NCBI GenBank assembly: GCA_004556745.1
Contig: SFFY01000045.1
Location: forward strand, 1-18,339
Reading direction: 5' to 3'
DNA: 18,339 nucleotides
Source of the DNA: Bacteroidales bacterium
Lineage (GTDB): Bacteria; Bacteroidota; Bacteroidia; Bacteroidales; Bacteroidaceae
Part shown: positions 11,219-17,947 of the stretch, one piece after another
How the letters are laid out: every line of letters begins with the position of its first letter
Position numbering within the stretch: the stretch's first letter is position 1
Notes under the pieces: model-generated
Seen by the model: the letters and a program-made list of their open reading frames with translations, nothing else
The model's database searches: none
What the model was told of the DNA's origin: nothing
Made by a program: the position numbers and the translations under genes

Positions 11219-13689
11219 TGAAAAAGACCGCCTGCTCCCTGTTGTTCGCCCTCATGAGCGTGTCTGGCATTACCGCACAGAACTTAATCTACTTCGACAC
11301 GCCCTGCTCCCTCAAAGGCCGCCAGGCATGGTGGGAGGGACATCCCGAACGCTACGCCGATGGCAAGAAACCCATCAGTGCCGGCGAAGGCGCAGTCAAT
11401 TTCGACAGCGAATGGGAGCAACGCTCCCTGCCTTTGGGTAATGGCAGCATCGGCTGCAACGTGATGGGTTCGGTGAGCGTTGAAAGGTACACGCTCAACG
11501 AGAAGACCCTGTGGCGCGGCGGTCCGGGCACTGCCAAAGGCCCGGCAGATTATTGGAACGCCAACAAAGAGTCGGCGCATCTCCTGCCCGAAATCCGCAA
11601 AGCTTTTACTGATGGCGCCTGGGACAAGGCAGCAAGCCTCACGGCGCAGAACTTCAACAGCACCGTGCCCTACGAAGCCTACGGCGAGCCGCAATTCCGC
11701 TTCGGTTCTTACACCACCCTGGGCGAACTCACGGTAGAAACAGGCTTGGCAGAAGGCGTGCAGAACTACCGCCGCACGCTCTCCGTGGACTCGGCCGTGG
11801 CAGAGGTGAAATTTGAGCAAGACGGCATTACCTACGTGCGCCGCACCTTCATCTCCTATCCCGCCAACGTGATGGCCGTGCGCTTCACGGCCTCCCGCCC
11901 CGGCAGCCAAAACCTGCGCATCGCCTACACCTGCAATCCGCTTTCCGAAGGAAAATTTGAGGCAGACGCTAATAACGGACTTTTATTCGTCGGTCAGCTC
12001 GACAACAACGGCATGCGCTACGCCGTGCGCCTTAAAGCCTTGCCCGAAGGCGGCACCTGCGTCTATGCTGACGGCGTGCTCGAAGTGAAAAACGCCGATG
12101 CGGTCACCATTCTCCTCACTGCCGACACGGACTATAAACCCAACTACAACCCCGATTTTGCCGATGCGGCCGCATACGTGGGCACCGACCCTCTGAAAAC
12201 TACTGCCGCGTGGCTGCGCCATGCAACTAAAAAGGGCTTCGACAAACTTCTTGCCGAGCATTATGCCGATTATGCCGCGCTCTTCCGTCGCGTGCGGTTT
12301 AATATCGACGCGCCCGCCGCAGCCTCTGCTGCCCTGCCCACCGACAAGCGTTTGGCAGCCTATCGCAACGGCGCGCCTGACCACAGCCTCGAAACGCTTT
12401 ATTACGCTTTCGGACGCTATCTGCTCATCGCCTCTTCGCGCCCCGGCAACCTGCCCGCCAACCTGCAAGGCATTTGGCACAACAATGTGGACGGCCCGTG
12501 GCGCGTGGACTACCACAACAACATCAACCTGCAAATGAACTATTGGCCCGCGCTTTCCACCAACCTCACGGAATGCGCCGAGCCGCTCACCGACTTTATC
12601 CGCCTGCTCGAAAAGCCCGGGCGCGTCACGGCAAAAGCCTACTGGGGCGCACGGGGTTGGGCTGCCGGAATATCTTCCAATATTTTCGGTTTCACCGCGC
12701 CGCTCGAAGGACAGGACATGTCGTGGAACTACAACCCCATGGCAGCCTCCTGGCTCGCCACACACCTGTGGGACTACTACGACTACACGCGCGACAAGAA
12801 GTTCCTCCGCCACACGGCCTACCCGCTTATGAAAGGCTGCGCCCTGTTCTGCGAGGATTTCCTTTGGGCGAAGCCCGATGGCACGCTCACCGCCGCGCCG
12901 TCCACCTCGCCGGAGCACGGCCCGATTGACGAGGGCACCACCTTCACCCACGCCGTAGTGCGCGAAATCCTGTTGCGCACCATTGCGGCGGCCCGCGTGC
13001 TCGGAATAGAAGGCGAAGATGCCGCGCGTTGGAAAACCGTGCTCGACCGCCTCGCTCCTTATCAAATTGGCCGCTACGGGCAATTGCTCGAATGGAGCCG
13101 CGACATCGACGACCCGAACGACCAGCACCGCCACGTCAATCATCTCTTCGGCCTGCACCCCGGCCACACCATTTCGCCCCTCACTACGCCCGAGCTGGCA
13201 GAGGCTTCCAAAGTGGTGCTCAATCACCGCGGCGATGGTGCTACGGGGTGGAGCATGGGTTGGAAACTCAACCAGTGGGCACGCCTCCACGACGGCGACC
13301 GCTCCTACACGCTCTTTGCCAACCTCCTCAAGCACGGCACGGCCGATAACCTTTGGGACGTGCACCCGCCTTTCCAGATCGACGGCAACTTTGGCGGCAC
13401 GGCAGGCGTCACGGAAATGCTGCTGCAAAGCCACGCCGGCGTGCTGCACCTCCTGCCCGCCCTGCCCGCGGCATGGCCGTCGGGCAGCATCAGCGGCCTG
13501 CGCGCCAGGGGCAATTTTGTAGTAAGTATCGTTTGGAAAAACGGCAGCCTCTGCGAGGCCGTCATAGAGAGCGGTAGCGGCGAGCAATGCGACCTGCGCT
13601 ACGGCACACACACCCTCTCCTTCCCCACAAAGCGCGGCAAGACCTACAAAGTGGTCTTCGACGGCGCAGATATAAAGGTGCAAAATTGA
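11218..13689 (+). CDS. Secreted GH95-family alpha-L-fucosidase (or related exo-glycosidase)
   Basis: An 823-residue protein with a signal peptide (MKKTACSLLFALMSVSGITA, cut before QNLIYF). It is a member of glycoside hydrolase family 95, inverting enzymes that remove alpha-1,2-linked L-fucose (some act on L-galactose) from mucin, milk or plant glycans. The N-terminal beta domain contains RSLPLGNGSIGCNVMG (69-84) and NEKTLWRGGPG (94-104). The catalytic barrel has RPGNLPANLQGIW (408-420), DYHNNINLQMNYWPA (431-445; Asn435 and Asn437), TSPEHGP (Glu566, general acid by family alignment) and QIDGNFGGTAGVTEM (720-734; Asp722). All key residues look intact. The start overlaps the HIT stop by one base. 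No SusC/SusD pair or other glycosidase is nearby, so it is not in a recognisable polysaccharide utilisation locus. Confidence 0.95.
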   Translation: MKKTACSLLFALMSVSGITAQNLIYFDTPCSLKGRQAWWEGHPERYADGKKPISAGEGAVNFDSEWEQRSLPLGNGSIGCNVMGSVSVERYTLNEKTLWRGGPGTAKGPADYWNANKESAHLLPEIRKAFTDGAWDKAASLTAQNFNSTVPYEAYGEPQFRFGSYTTLGELTVETGLAEGVQNYRRTLSVDSAVAEVKFEQDGITYVRRTFISYPANVMAVRFTASRPGSQNLRIAYTCNPLSEGKFEADANNGLLFVGQLDNNGMRYAVRLKALPEGGTCVYADGVLEVKNADAVTILLTADTDYKPNYNPDFADAAAYVGTDPLKTTAAWLRHATKKGFDKLLAEHYADYAALFRRVRFNIDAPAAASAALPTDKRLAAYRNGAPDHSLETLYYAFGRYLLIASSRPGNLPANLQGIWHNNVDGPWRVDYHNNINLQMNYWPALSTNLTECAEPLTDFIRLLEKPGRVTAKAYWGARGWAAGISSNIFGFTAPLEGQDMSWNYNPMAASWLATHLWDYYDYTRDKKFLRHTAYPLMKGCALFCEDFLWAKPDGTLTAAPSTSPEHGPIDEGTTFTHAVVREILLRTIAAARVLGIEGEDAARWKTVLDRLAPYQIGRYGQLLEWSRDIDDPNDQHRHVNHLFGLHPGHTISPLTTPELAEASKVVLNHRGDGATGWSMGWKLNQWARLHDGDRSYTLFANLLKHGTADNLWDVHPPFQIDGNFGGTAGVTEMLLQSHAGVLHLLPALPAAWPSGSISGLRARGNFVVSIVWKNGSLCEAVIESGSGEQCDLRYGTHTLSFPTKRGKTYKVVFDGADIKVQN

Positions 13690-13706
13690 CAAAACTCCCC
13701 AAACTC

Positions 13707-13737
13707 TTTGCAGCAAAGCAAAAAAGTTGTACTTTTG
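13707..13737 (+). promoter_or_regulatory. tRNA-Met promoter
   Basis: TTTG (13707-13710), a 19-base spacer and TACTTTTG (13730-13737) followed by CAGC: an ideal Bacteroidota promoter. It begins 18 bases after the fucosidase stop codon. Start expected near 13744. Confidence 0.85.
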
Positions 13738-13767
13738 CAGCACATACGGGCGCACCTTTGCGCTCTC

Positions 13768-13841
13768 GGACTTGTAGCTCAGTTGGTTAGAGCAACAGAC
13801 TCATAATCTGGAGGTCCTAGGTTCAAGCCCTAGCTGGTCCA
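13768..13841 (+). tRNA. tRNA-Met (anticodon CAT), elongator type
   Basis: Acceptor GGACTTG (13768-13774) pairs with CTGGTCC (13834-13840) except for a U-U at the sixth pair. D stem GCTC/GAGC with AGTTGGTTA loop. Anticodon stem ACAGA/TCTGG with an A-G mismatch at its outer pair. Loop CTCATAA, anticodon CAT at 13802-13804. T arm CTAGG-TTCAAGC-CCTAG. Discriminator A, CCA not encoded. It lacks the three G-C pairs and C1-A72 mismatch of initiators. A CAT tRNA could also be the Ile type read after lysidine modification; Met is more likely from the GGACTTG acceptor. Confidence 0.9.
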
Positions 13842-13846
13842 CTAAT

Positions 13847-13882
13847 AAAAAGCACTTGCGAGCAATCGCAAGTGCTTTTTTT
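13847..13882 (+). terminator. Terminator of tRNA-Met
   Basis: AAAAAGCACTTGCGA (13847-13861) and TCGCAAGTGCTTTTT (13866-13880) form a perfect 15-bp stem with a GCAA tetraloop, followed by further T. The A-run on the left arm makes it bidirectional. It starts five bases after the tRNA. Confidence 0.92.
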
Positions 13883-14035
13883 GTTTGAATAACTGAACTC
13901 TCAGTTCTCACGGTTCTTTCATGGTTTCTATTTTAACCCAACATACGCCTTGTTCTTTACGCAATTTTTTTTCCCCGAAAAACCTTTCAACCTTTCATTT
14001 CTCATTTATCTATTTGAACGTAAGTGTTTTATGAA

Positions 14036-14086
14036 TGAAGGGTTTGAAAGGCAAACCCTTCACCAACCCTTCACTAACCCTTCATG
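14036..14086. repeat. 11-base tandem repeat AACCCTTCAYY with hairpin
   Basis: TGAAGGGTTTG (14036-14046) pairs perfectly with CAAACCCTTCA (14052-14062). From 14054 three 11-base units follow: AACCCTTCACC, AACCCTTCACT, AACCCTTCATG. The reverse motif reappears near 14586-14602 (TGAAGGGCTGAAGGGTTTT). Confidence 0.8.
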
Positions 14087-14087
14087 G

Positions 14088-14111
14088 TAGGAGCATTTGC
14101 AAATGCCCCTA
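14088..14111. repeat. Near-perfect 24-base palindrome (CCCCTA family)
   Basis: TAGGAGCATTTGCAAATGCC followed by CCTA. The central GCATTTGCAAATGC is perfect and only one pair in the arms mismatches. The TAGG...CCTA ends and GC-rich arms mark it as a relative of the palindromes at 1578 and 16780. Confidence 0.75.
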
Positions 14112-14127
14112 TCCGGGGGCTGTGTCC

Positions 14128-14165
14128 ATTATCTCCGAGATGTTTTTTACACTCTCGGAGATAAT
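14128..14165. repeat. 13-bp hairpin next to array locus B
   Basis: ATTATCTCCGAGA (14128-14140) and TCTCGGAGATAAT (14153-14165) are exact reverse complements around TGTTTTTTACAC, followed by TTTTA. It could act as an intrinsic terminator on the plus strand. No plus-strand transcript needing one is evident, since tRNA-Met already has its own. It shares the GGAGATA element with locus A (538-543). Confidence 0.7.
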
Positions 14166-14211
14166 TTTTACGGTCAGCAAGACAGTTTTCATTATCCTAT
14201 AAGAAATTTTT

Positions 14212-14319
14212 TGTTACAAATTTTGTAACACGTATTACAAAGCTCCTAATATATATTACAAAGTTTGTAACACATGTTAGAAAGTTTGTAACAAACTTTT
14301 TCTGCGCAGATAGTAAAAA
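14212..14319. repeat. Palindrome array (locus B), inverted and longer copy of locus A
   Basis: Four 21-base units containing TTACAAA-N-TTTGTAA dyads: 14212-14230 (9-bp arms), 14235-14249 (right arm decayed), 14256-14270 (perfect), 14277-14291 (one mismatch). Secondary dyads lie half-way between: TTGTAA-CACGTA-TTACAA (14223-14240), TAATATATATTA (14247-14258), TAACACATGTTA (14268-14279). Centres run 14221, 14231.5, 14242, 14252.5, 14263, 14273.5, 14284: a constant 10.5 bases. The flank TCTGCGCAGA (14301-14310) and the outer TTATCCTATAAGAAAT (14193-14208) match locus A. Positions 14281-14319 are the exact reverse complement of 417-455. Confidence 0.9.
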
Positions 14320-14323
14320 GAAG

Positions 14324-14351
14324 CTTGCTGAAAGGGAAAACTTTCAGCAAG
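14324..14351 (-). terminator. 11-bp hairpin, possible minus-strand terminator
   Basis: CTTGCTGAAAG (14324-14334) and CTTTCAGCAAG (14341-14351) pair perfectly around GGAAAA. Read on the minus strand the hairpin is followed by CTTCTTTTTAC, so it could end transcripts coming from the methyltransferase gene that stops at 14638. At nearly 290 bases past the stop, and next to the array, it may instead belong to the repeat. Confidence 0.4.
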
Positions 14352-14444
14352 GAAACAAAAAATTGCTCGGGGATAATCAATCGGGCAACGTAGGAGAGTG
14401 GGGGAGAGGCGTATGGAATTTATGGGATTGGGCTACTAAACCAG

Positions 14445-14551
14445 TAAATGGTCAACCATATTCAGGAAAATAATATACAAATGGTCAACCTATTTCAGGA
14501 CAAGACGCAACCATTCATTTCTGAAAGGTTTGAGACGCAAACCATTCATTC
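14445..14551. repeat. Degenerate direct repeats
   Basis: AAATGGTCAACC plus a variant of TATTTCAGGA occurs at 14446-14467 and 14480-14500, 34 bases apart. GACGCAA(A)CCATTCATT occurs at 14504-14519 and 14534-14550. A short hairpin GGTTTG-AGACG-CAAACC is at 14527-14543. No frame is conserved across the copies. Confidence 0.6.
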
Positions 14552-14637
14552 GTAACCAATTTAATAATAGATAGTTAAACTAAACAATGAAGGGCTGAAG
14601 GGTTTTTTGAGGTAAAAAAATGCGTATAGGGGCGGGC

Positions 14638-15834
14638 TTAAAGCCGCTCGCAACATATCATCAGATGCTCGCTTTTGGCGTTGGTGGTGGCAAACCAATA
14701 TTCATTGCCGCCCTCGCGCAGACCGATGTGGCGGCGCAGGTTGGCCACCGTTTCGGGAAAGTTGCGCACGGTGAGGTTGCCCTTCGGAGTAGCAGCCACT
14801 AATTTTTTCAATTCACGTTTGCCACAACCGCTTTGGCGCAGCACGCGGAACGCACGACCGGGGAAATTTTCTACGAATTGCTCCGAAGTGTATAAATGAC
14901 TGTTGGGGTGCAGCTTTTTCAGGGCGAAGCGCGTGGCGGCAAGTTTGAAAGCGCCGGCTTTCATAATGGCGGCGTTCGGTTCGTAAAGATAAGTTTCTGG
15001 AGCATCGGCATATACAGGCGCGGCTGCCGCTTCTTCAGAAAGTAAGAAGGAGAAAACGCTGCTTTCATCGGCGCAAACGATGCGCGGCTCGTCCGTACAC
15101 GCTCCATCGAGCAAGAGCAAAAGTTCTTTGCACTCTCTGCTTTCTGACACTACGTGCACTTCGCGCACATGGGTTAAAGTGTGGAGCGCGCGGGTGAGGT
15201 CGAGCATCGGAGAGAGTTTTATTAACGCAACGCCGGCCTTGGATAAAATCGTGTGCTGTTCCTGCGCCACGTTTGGCGTGCAGTCTTCGATAAGCACGGT
15301 CTTGCCGCCTGCATCGTCGCGGCGGGCCGGATCTAAGAAAATGAAGTCGAGCGGTTCTTTGAGGTCTTTGAGAAATTCCAACCCGTCGGCTTCGATGATT
15401 TCAGCGTTTTTCAGTCCTAAAAGGGGAAAGTTGTGCCGCGCCGCCGCGCAAAGCACGCTTTGCCTTTCCACATAATAGGATTTGTCGAATAAAGGCGAAA
15501 GGAAAGAGAAGTCAACGCCAAAGCCACCGGTCAAATCGGCCATTACGCTGCATCTCGCCACCGCGTTCCTCGCTACGGTAGCCTTATACCGCGCGGTAAA
15601 TTCTCCCGAGCACTGTTCCAATGACAGGCGAGGCGGGAAGAGGAGTCCTTTCACCGCCGTCCACGACGGCACTTTGCCCGCCAACCGCTGCCGCCCCTCT
15701 ATCTGCCGCAATATATAGGCAGTGTCCAGCGTCTTGTCACGGCTCAGCAACAGAGCCACGTCGGAGATGCGCTCCGTGAGGTGCGCCTCGATGAAAGCGT
15801 CTTCTTTTGCATGAAATTCGGGAAAAGGGGGCAT
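14638..15834 (-). CDS. PG_1098-type class I SAM methyltransferase with THUMP-like domain
   Basis: A 398-residue cytoplasmic protein. The N-terminal helical part (1-95) has the ferredoxin-like PG_1098 region. The Rossmann methyltransferase core (96-260) shows motif I DLTGGFGVDF (100-109), the acidic end of strand 2 in YYVERQ (Glu123), EADGLEF (148-154) and a motif IV-like FIFLDPARRDD (164-174). The C-terminal THUMP-like domain (about 325-395) includes GCGKRELKKLV and KGNLTVRNFPETV. Members are common in Bacteroidota and thought to modify RNA; the target base is not established, so I name no specific activity. The start at 15834 is 63 bases after the dipeptidase stop and 18 bases past an octamer array. 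Confidence 0.9.
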   Translation of the reverse strand: MPPFPEFHAKEDAFIEAHLTERISDVALLLSRDKTLDTAYILRQIEGRQRLAGKVPSWTAVKGLLFPPRLSLEQCSGEFTARYKATVARNAVARCSVMADLTGGFGVDFSFLSPLFDKSYYVERQSVLCAAARHNFPLLGLKNAEIIEADGLEFLKDLKEPLDFIFLDPARRDDAGGKTVLIEDCTPNVAQEQHTILSKAGVALIKLSPMLDLTRALHTLTHVREVHVVSESRECKELLLLLDGACTDEPRIVCADESSVFSFLLSEEAAAAPVYADAPETYLYEPNAAIMKAGAFKLAATRFALKKLHPNSHLYTSEQFVENFPGRAFRVLRQSGCGKRELKKLVAATPKGNLTVRNFPETVANLRRHIGLREGGNEYWFATTNAKSEHLMICCERL

Positions 15835-15852
15835 AAGATGGGGACGATTTTA

Positions 15853-15876
15853 GTAAACGAGTAGACGAGTAAACAA
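15853..15876. repeat. Tandem octamer array, three units of GTARACRA
   Basis: GTAAACGA, GTAGACGA, GTAAACAA, back to back. Same octamer and same alternation as at 3014-3053, again just upstream (18 bases) of a minus-strand start codon. Confidence 0.8.
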
Positions 15877-15897
15877 GAGGTATGTGGCGGTCTGCCC

Positions 15898-16581
15898 TTA
15901 CTTGATGACTTTATATTTTGCCTTGGCTTCCGCCCGCGACTTGAAATTAAAGTGCCACCACTCTGTGTTCAGCACTTTGTATCCAGCGGCCGCCATAACC
16001 TTGCGAAGGAGTTGGCGGTTATGCAAGGCTTCTTGCGAGATGAGTTTCTTTTTCACAAACTCTGCTTCGCCCTTCACGTGTGCAAGTTCCCCGAGATAAT
16101 CGACCTTCGTGCCCATGTGCAGCGTGTCGCCCGTAGCGGCATTGCAGAGCGTGACGTCTACGGCCAAACCGTAATTGTGCAGGCCGCCGCCGTTTTTCGG
16201 GTTGCTCACATAGATGGCCTTGCTCGTGCCGCGCACCACGTCGTACATCTTTTGCTGCACCGACATGGGGCGTGCCGCATCGCAGACGCAAAGACTAAGG
16301 TCGGGACGCAGGCGCTTGAGTTCGGCCTGCGCCTTTTTCAGCGCGGCTGCTGCAGCAGGGTGCAGGTAGGCTGTGTGCAAATCAGCGTAAAGCACCTGGC
16401 CTGTGAAGTTATCGGCACGCGTGTACATCAGGCTTACCCTAATGCTCGGGTCGATTGCCTTGATGTCCACAAAGCCCTGCCGCTCTATTCCGCGCTCCGT
16501 GGCGGACTTTGGCTTTGTCTGGCCATACGCCGGCAAGGCAAGGGCGAGGGTATACAATATTATATATATATAGGTATGCAT
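15898..16581 (-). CDS. Secreted D-Ala-D-Ala dipeptidase, M15D family (VanX/DdpX-like)
   Basis: A 227-residue zinc peptidase with a signal peptide (MHTYIYIILYTLALALPAYG, then QTKPK). Catalytic features match VanX: Arg104 in CDAARPMS, zinc ligands His135 and Asp142 in GGLHNYGLAVDVTL (seven apart, as His116/Asp123 in VanX), and Glu207 with His210 in NTEWWHFNF (three apart, as Glu181/His184). It should cleave D-Ala-D-Ala or similar wall-derived dipeptides in the periplasm, for recycling or nutrition. There are no vanA, vanH or vanS-like genes here, so drug resistance is not implied. The frame stays open upstream of 16581 through palindromic spacer; the signal peptide sets the start. It precedes the methyltransferase by 63 bases. 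Confidence 0.92.
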   Translation of the reverse strand: MHTYIYIILYTLALALPAYGQTKPKSATERGIERQGFVDIKAIDPSIRVSLMYTRADNFTGQVLYADLHTAYLHPAAAAALKKAQAELKRLRPDLSLCVCDAARPMSVQQKMYDVVRGTSKAIYVSNPKNGGGLHNYGLAVDVTLCNAATGDTLHMGTKVDYLGELAHVKGEAEFVKKKLISQEALHNRQLLRKVMAAAGYKVLNTEWWHFNFKSRAEAKAKYKVIK

Positions 16582-16610
16582 GAGGTAATATATAAAGGTC
16601 TCTGGAGTAG

Positions 16611-16697
16611 GGGCGTTTTGCATAATGACGGCTGCATTCGGCATAGCCCGAACGAGTTCGGCTCTGCACTCTTTTGCACGCCATTTGCAAAACGCCC
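16611..16697. repeat. Split inverted repeat GGGCGTTTTGCA ... TGCAAAACGCCC
   Basis: The arms at 16611-16622 and 16686-16697 are the two halves of the 20-base palindrome, separated by 63 bases. The separator holds its own dyad, GCCCGAAC-GAGTTCGGC (about 16646-16662). GTAG precedes the left arm, as in other members. It looks like a family member carrying an insert, or two half-elements. Confidence 0.75.
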
Positions 16698-16779
16698 GGA
16701 AAATGAATGCTTCATTGATTTGTGCCACTTCTCCAATGTCGGCTACACTCACTTTGCATAATCTTTGGATGCATACGGC

Positions 16780-16799
16780 GGGCGTTTTGCAAAACGCCC
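16780..16799. repeat. Second exact copy of GGGCGTTTTGCAAAACGCCC
   Basis: Identical to 1578-1597 over 20 bases and followed by CTAC. It lies 15 bases past the stop codon of the O-methyltransferase gene (minus strand) and might serve as its 3' hairpin. On the minus strand no T-run follows. Confidence 0.9.
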
Positions 16800-16814
16800 C
16801 TACTCTTATACCAT

Positions 16815-17501
16815 TTAGTGTATTTTCCGGATAAGCGTCAAGCCATCGCGCAGGGGGAGGATAACGGTTTCCACGCGCGGGTCGTGCGCCACGAGGTCGT
16901 TGAACGCCCTGATGCCGAGGGTCTGCGCGTCGTGGTCGTAGGCGGTATCTACCACGTGCCCGTCCCAAAGCGTGTTGTCGGCAATCAAGAAACCGCCGGG
17001 ACGCAGATAAGGCAGCACGAGTTCGAAGTAGTCGCAATAGTCGCGCTTGTTAGCATCGATGAAAGCAGCGTCAAAGGTCAGACCGAGCGTGGGCAGTATC
17101 TGCGTTGCATCGCCTACTATCATCTCTACGCGTGCCTCGTAGGGCGCAGCCTCCAACCACGGTTTAGTAAAATCCTCCTGCTCATCGTTCACCTCAAACG
17201 TAATCACGCGCCCGCCAGCTTCCATGCCCGAAGCCATGGCAAGGGCGGAATAGCCCGAGAAGGTGCCGAGTTCGAGCACGAGGTTGGGGCGTATCATCTG
17301 CATCAGCATACGCAGCAGGCGGCCCTGCAAATGGCCGGAAGCCATGCGCGGATAAAGCAGCTGCGTCTGCGTGGCGCGGTAAAGGTGGTGCAAGTATTCG
17401 TCCTCGGGCGAAATGTGCGCGAGGACGTAATCTGCCAAAGCCTCATCTCTGTCGGCATGGGGCGTGACGGGCGAAAGGGGAGTGGGCTTTCTCTTCATCA
17501 T
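16815..17501 (-). CDS. SAM-dependent O-methyltransferase (Methyltransf_3, caffeoyl-CoA OMT-like)
   Basis: A 228-residue cytoplasmic protein of the family of cation-dependent O-methyltransferases. Visible: substrate/SAM entry segment PRMASGHLQGRLLRML (51-66), motif I VLELGTFSGYSALAMA (75-90), acidic FEVN (102-105), motif AFIDANKRDYCDYFE (146-160; metal-binding Asp149) and ADNTLWDG (174-181; Asp175, Asn176 complete the metal site in the family). Bacterial members may act on catechol-like small molecules or on tRNA (TrmR-like hydroxyuridine O-methylation); the Bacteroidota members are usually uncharacterised. It starts three bases after the aroQ stop, so the two are co-transcribed and probably translationally coupled. 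Two ATGs (17501, 17498) are adjacent; either may start. Confidence 0.92.
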   Translation of the reverse strand: MMKRKPTPLSPVTPHADRDEALADYVLAHISPEDEYLHHLYRATQTQLLYPRMASGHLQGRLLRMLMQMIRPNLVLELGTFSGYSALAMASGMEAGGRVITFEVNDEQEDFTKPWLEAAPYEARVEMIVGDATQILPTLGLTFDAAFIDANKRDYCDYFELVLPYLRPGGFLIADNTLWDGHVVDTAYDHDAQTLGIRAFNDLVAHDPRVETVILPLRDGLTLIRKIH

Positions 17502-17504
17502 TTC

Positions 17505-17930
17505 TTAAGAACAGGCAAGCAAGGCTTCCACGCCGAGGCGGTAGGAGACAAGCCCAAAGCCGCAAATCACACCCTTGCAAACGGCAGAGATGAGCGAGCG
17601 GTGGCGAAACTCCTCGCGGCTGTGCACATTGGAGATATGCACTTCCACAACCGGCACTTTAATGGCGGCAATGGCATCGCGCAGGGCCACGGAGGTATGC
17701 GTGTAAGCACCGGCGTTGAGCACCACGCCGTCGCATGGCTTTTCAAGCGTCTGGTGCAGGCGGTCAATCAGAAAACCTTCCACGTTGCTCTGGTAATAGT
17801 CGAACTGCACGTCGGGGTATTGGCTTTTCAGCGCGTCCAGCACGCTGTCCATCGTGCCCGTGCCGTAGTGCAGCGGCTCACGCGTGCCCAGCAGATTGAG
17901 GTTGGGGCCGTTAATGATAAGTATCTTCAT
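17505..17930 (-). CDS. aroQ: Type II 3-dehydroquinate dehydratase
   Basis: A 141-residue enzyme converting 3-dehydroquinate to 3-dehydroshikimate, the third step of the shikimate pathway toward aromatic amino acids, folate and quinones. Type II marks are all present: INGPNLNLLGTREP (6-19), catalytic Tyr22 with Arg17 on the lid, QSNVEG (47-52), LNAGAYTHTSVALRDA (71-86), EVHISN (96-101, catalytic His98) and REEFRHRS (105-112). The length is typical and the start at 17930 is fixed by the conserved MKILIINGPNLN. It begins 17 bases after the stop of the secreted-protein gene and is followed after three bases by the O-methyltransferase. No other shikimate genes are in view. Confidence 0.96.
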   Translation of the reverse strand: MKILIINGPNLNLLGTREPLHYGTGTMDSVLDALKSQYPDVQFDYYQSNVEGFLIDRLHQTLEKPCDGVVLNAGAYTHTSVALRDAIAAIKVPVVEVHISNVHSREEFRHRSLISAVCKGVICGFGLVSYRLGVEALLACS

Positions 17931-17947
17931 GGTTTTGGCATTTATGG

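Larger units (their letters stand above)
13883..14637. other. 755-base gene-free spacer, repeat-dense
   Basis: No frame here resembles a protein. The spacer separates convergent units (tRNA-Met on plus, methyltransferase on minus). It contains an 11-base tandem repeat with hairpin (14036-14086), a member of the 20-base palindrome family (14088-14111), a 13-bp hairpin (14128-14165), the palindrome array locus B (14212-14319), an 11-bp hairpin (14324-14351) and degenerate direct repeats (14445-14551). Little of it is left unstructured beyond 13883-14030 and 14352-14440. Confidence 0.75.

Noticed and set aside
11983..13755. A 590-codon open frame on the minus strand, opposite the fucosidase
   Set aside because: The opposite strand encodes an intact GH95 enzyme with all motifs. 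The antisense product has no domain, and its start lies in the tRNA-Met promoter area.
15898..16581. Vancomycin resistance gene vanX
   Set aside because: The protein has a signal peptide, and no vanA/vanH ligase-dehydrogenase or sensor genes are nearby; periplasmic dipeptide recycling fits better.
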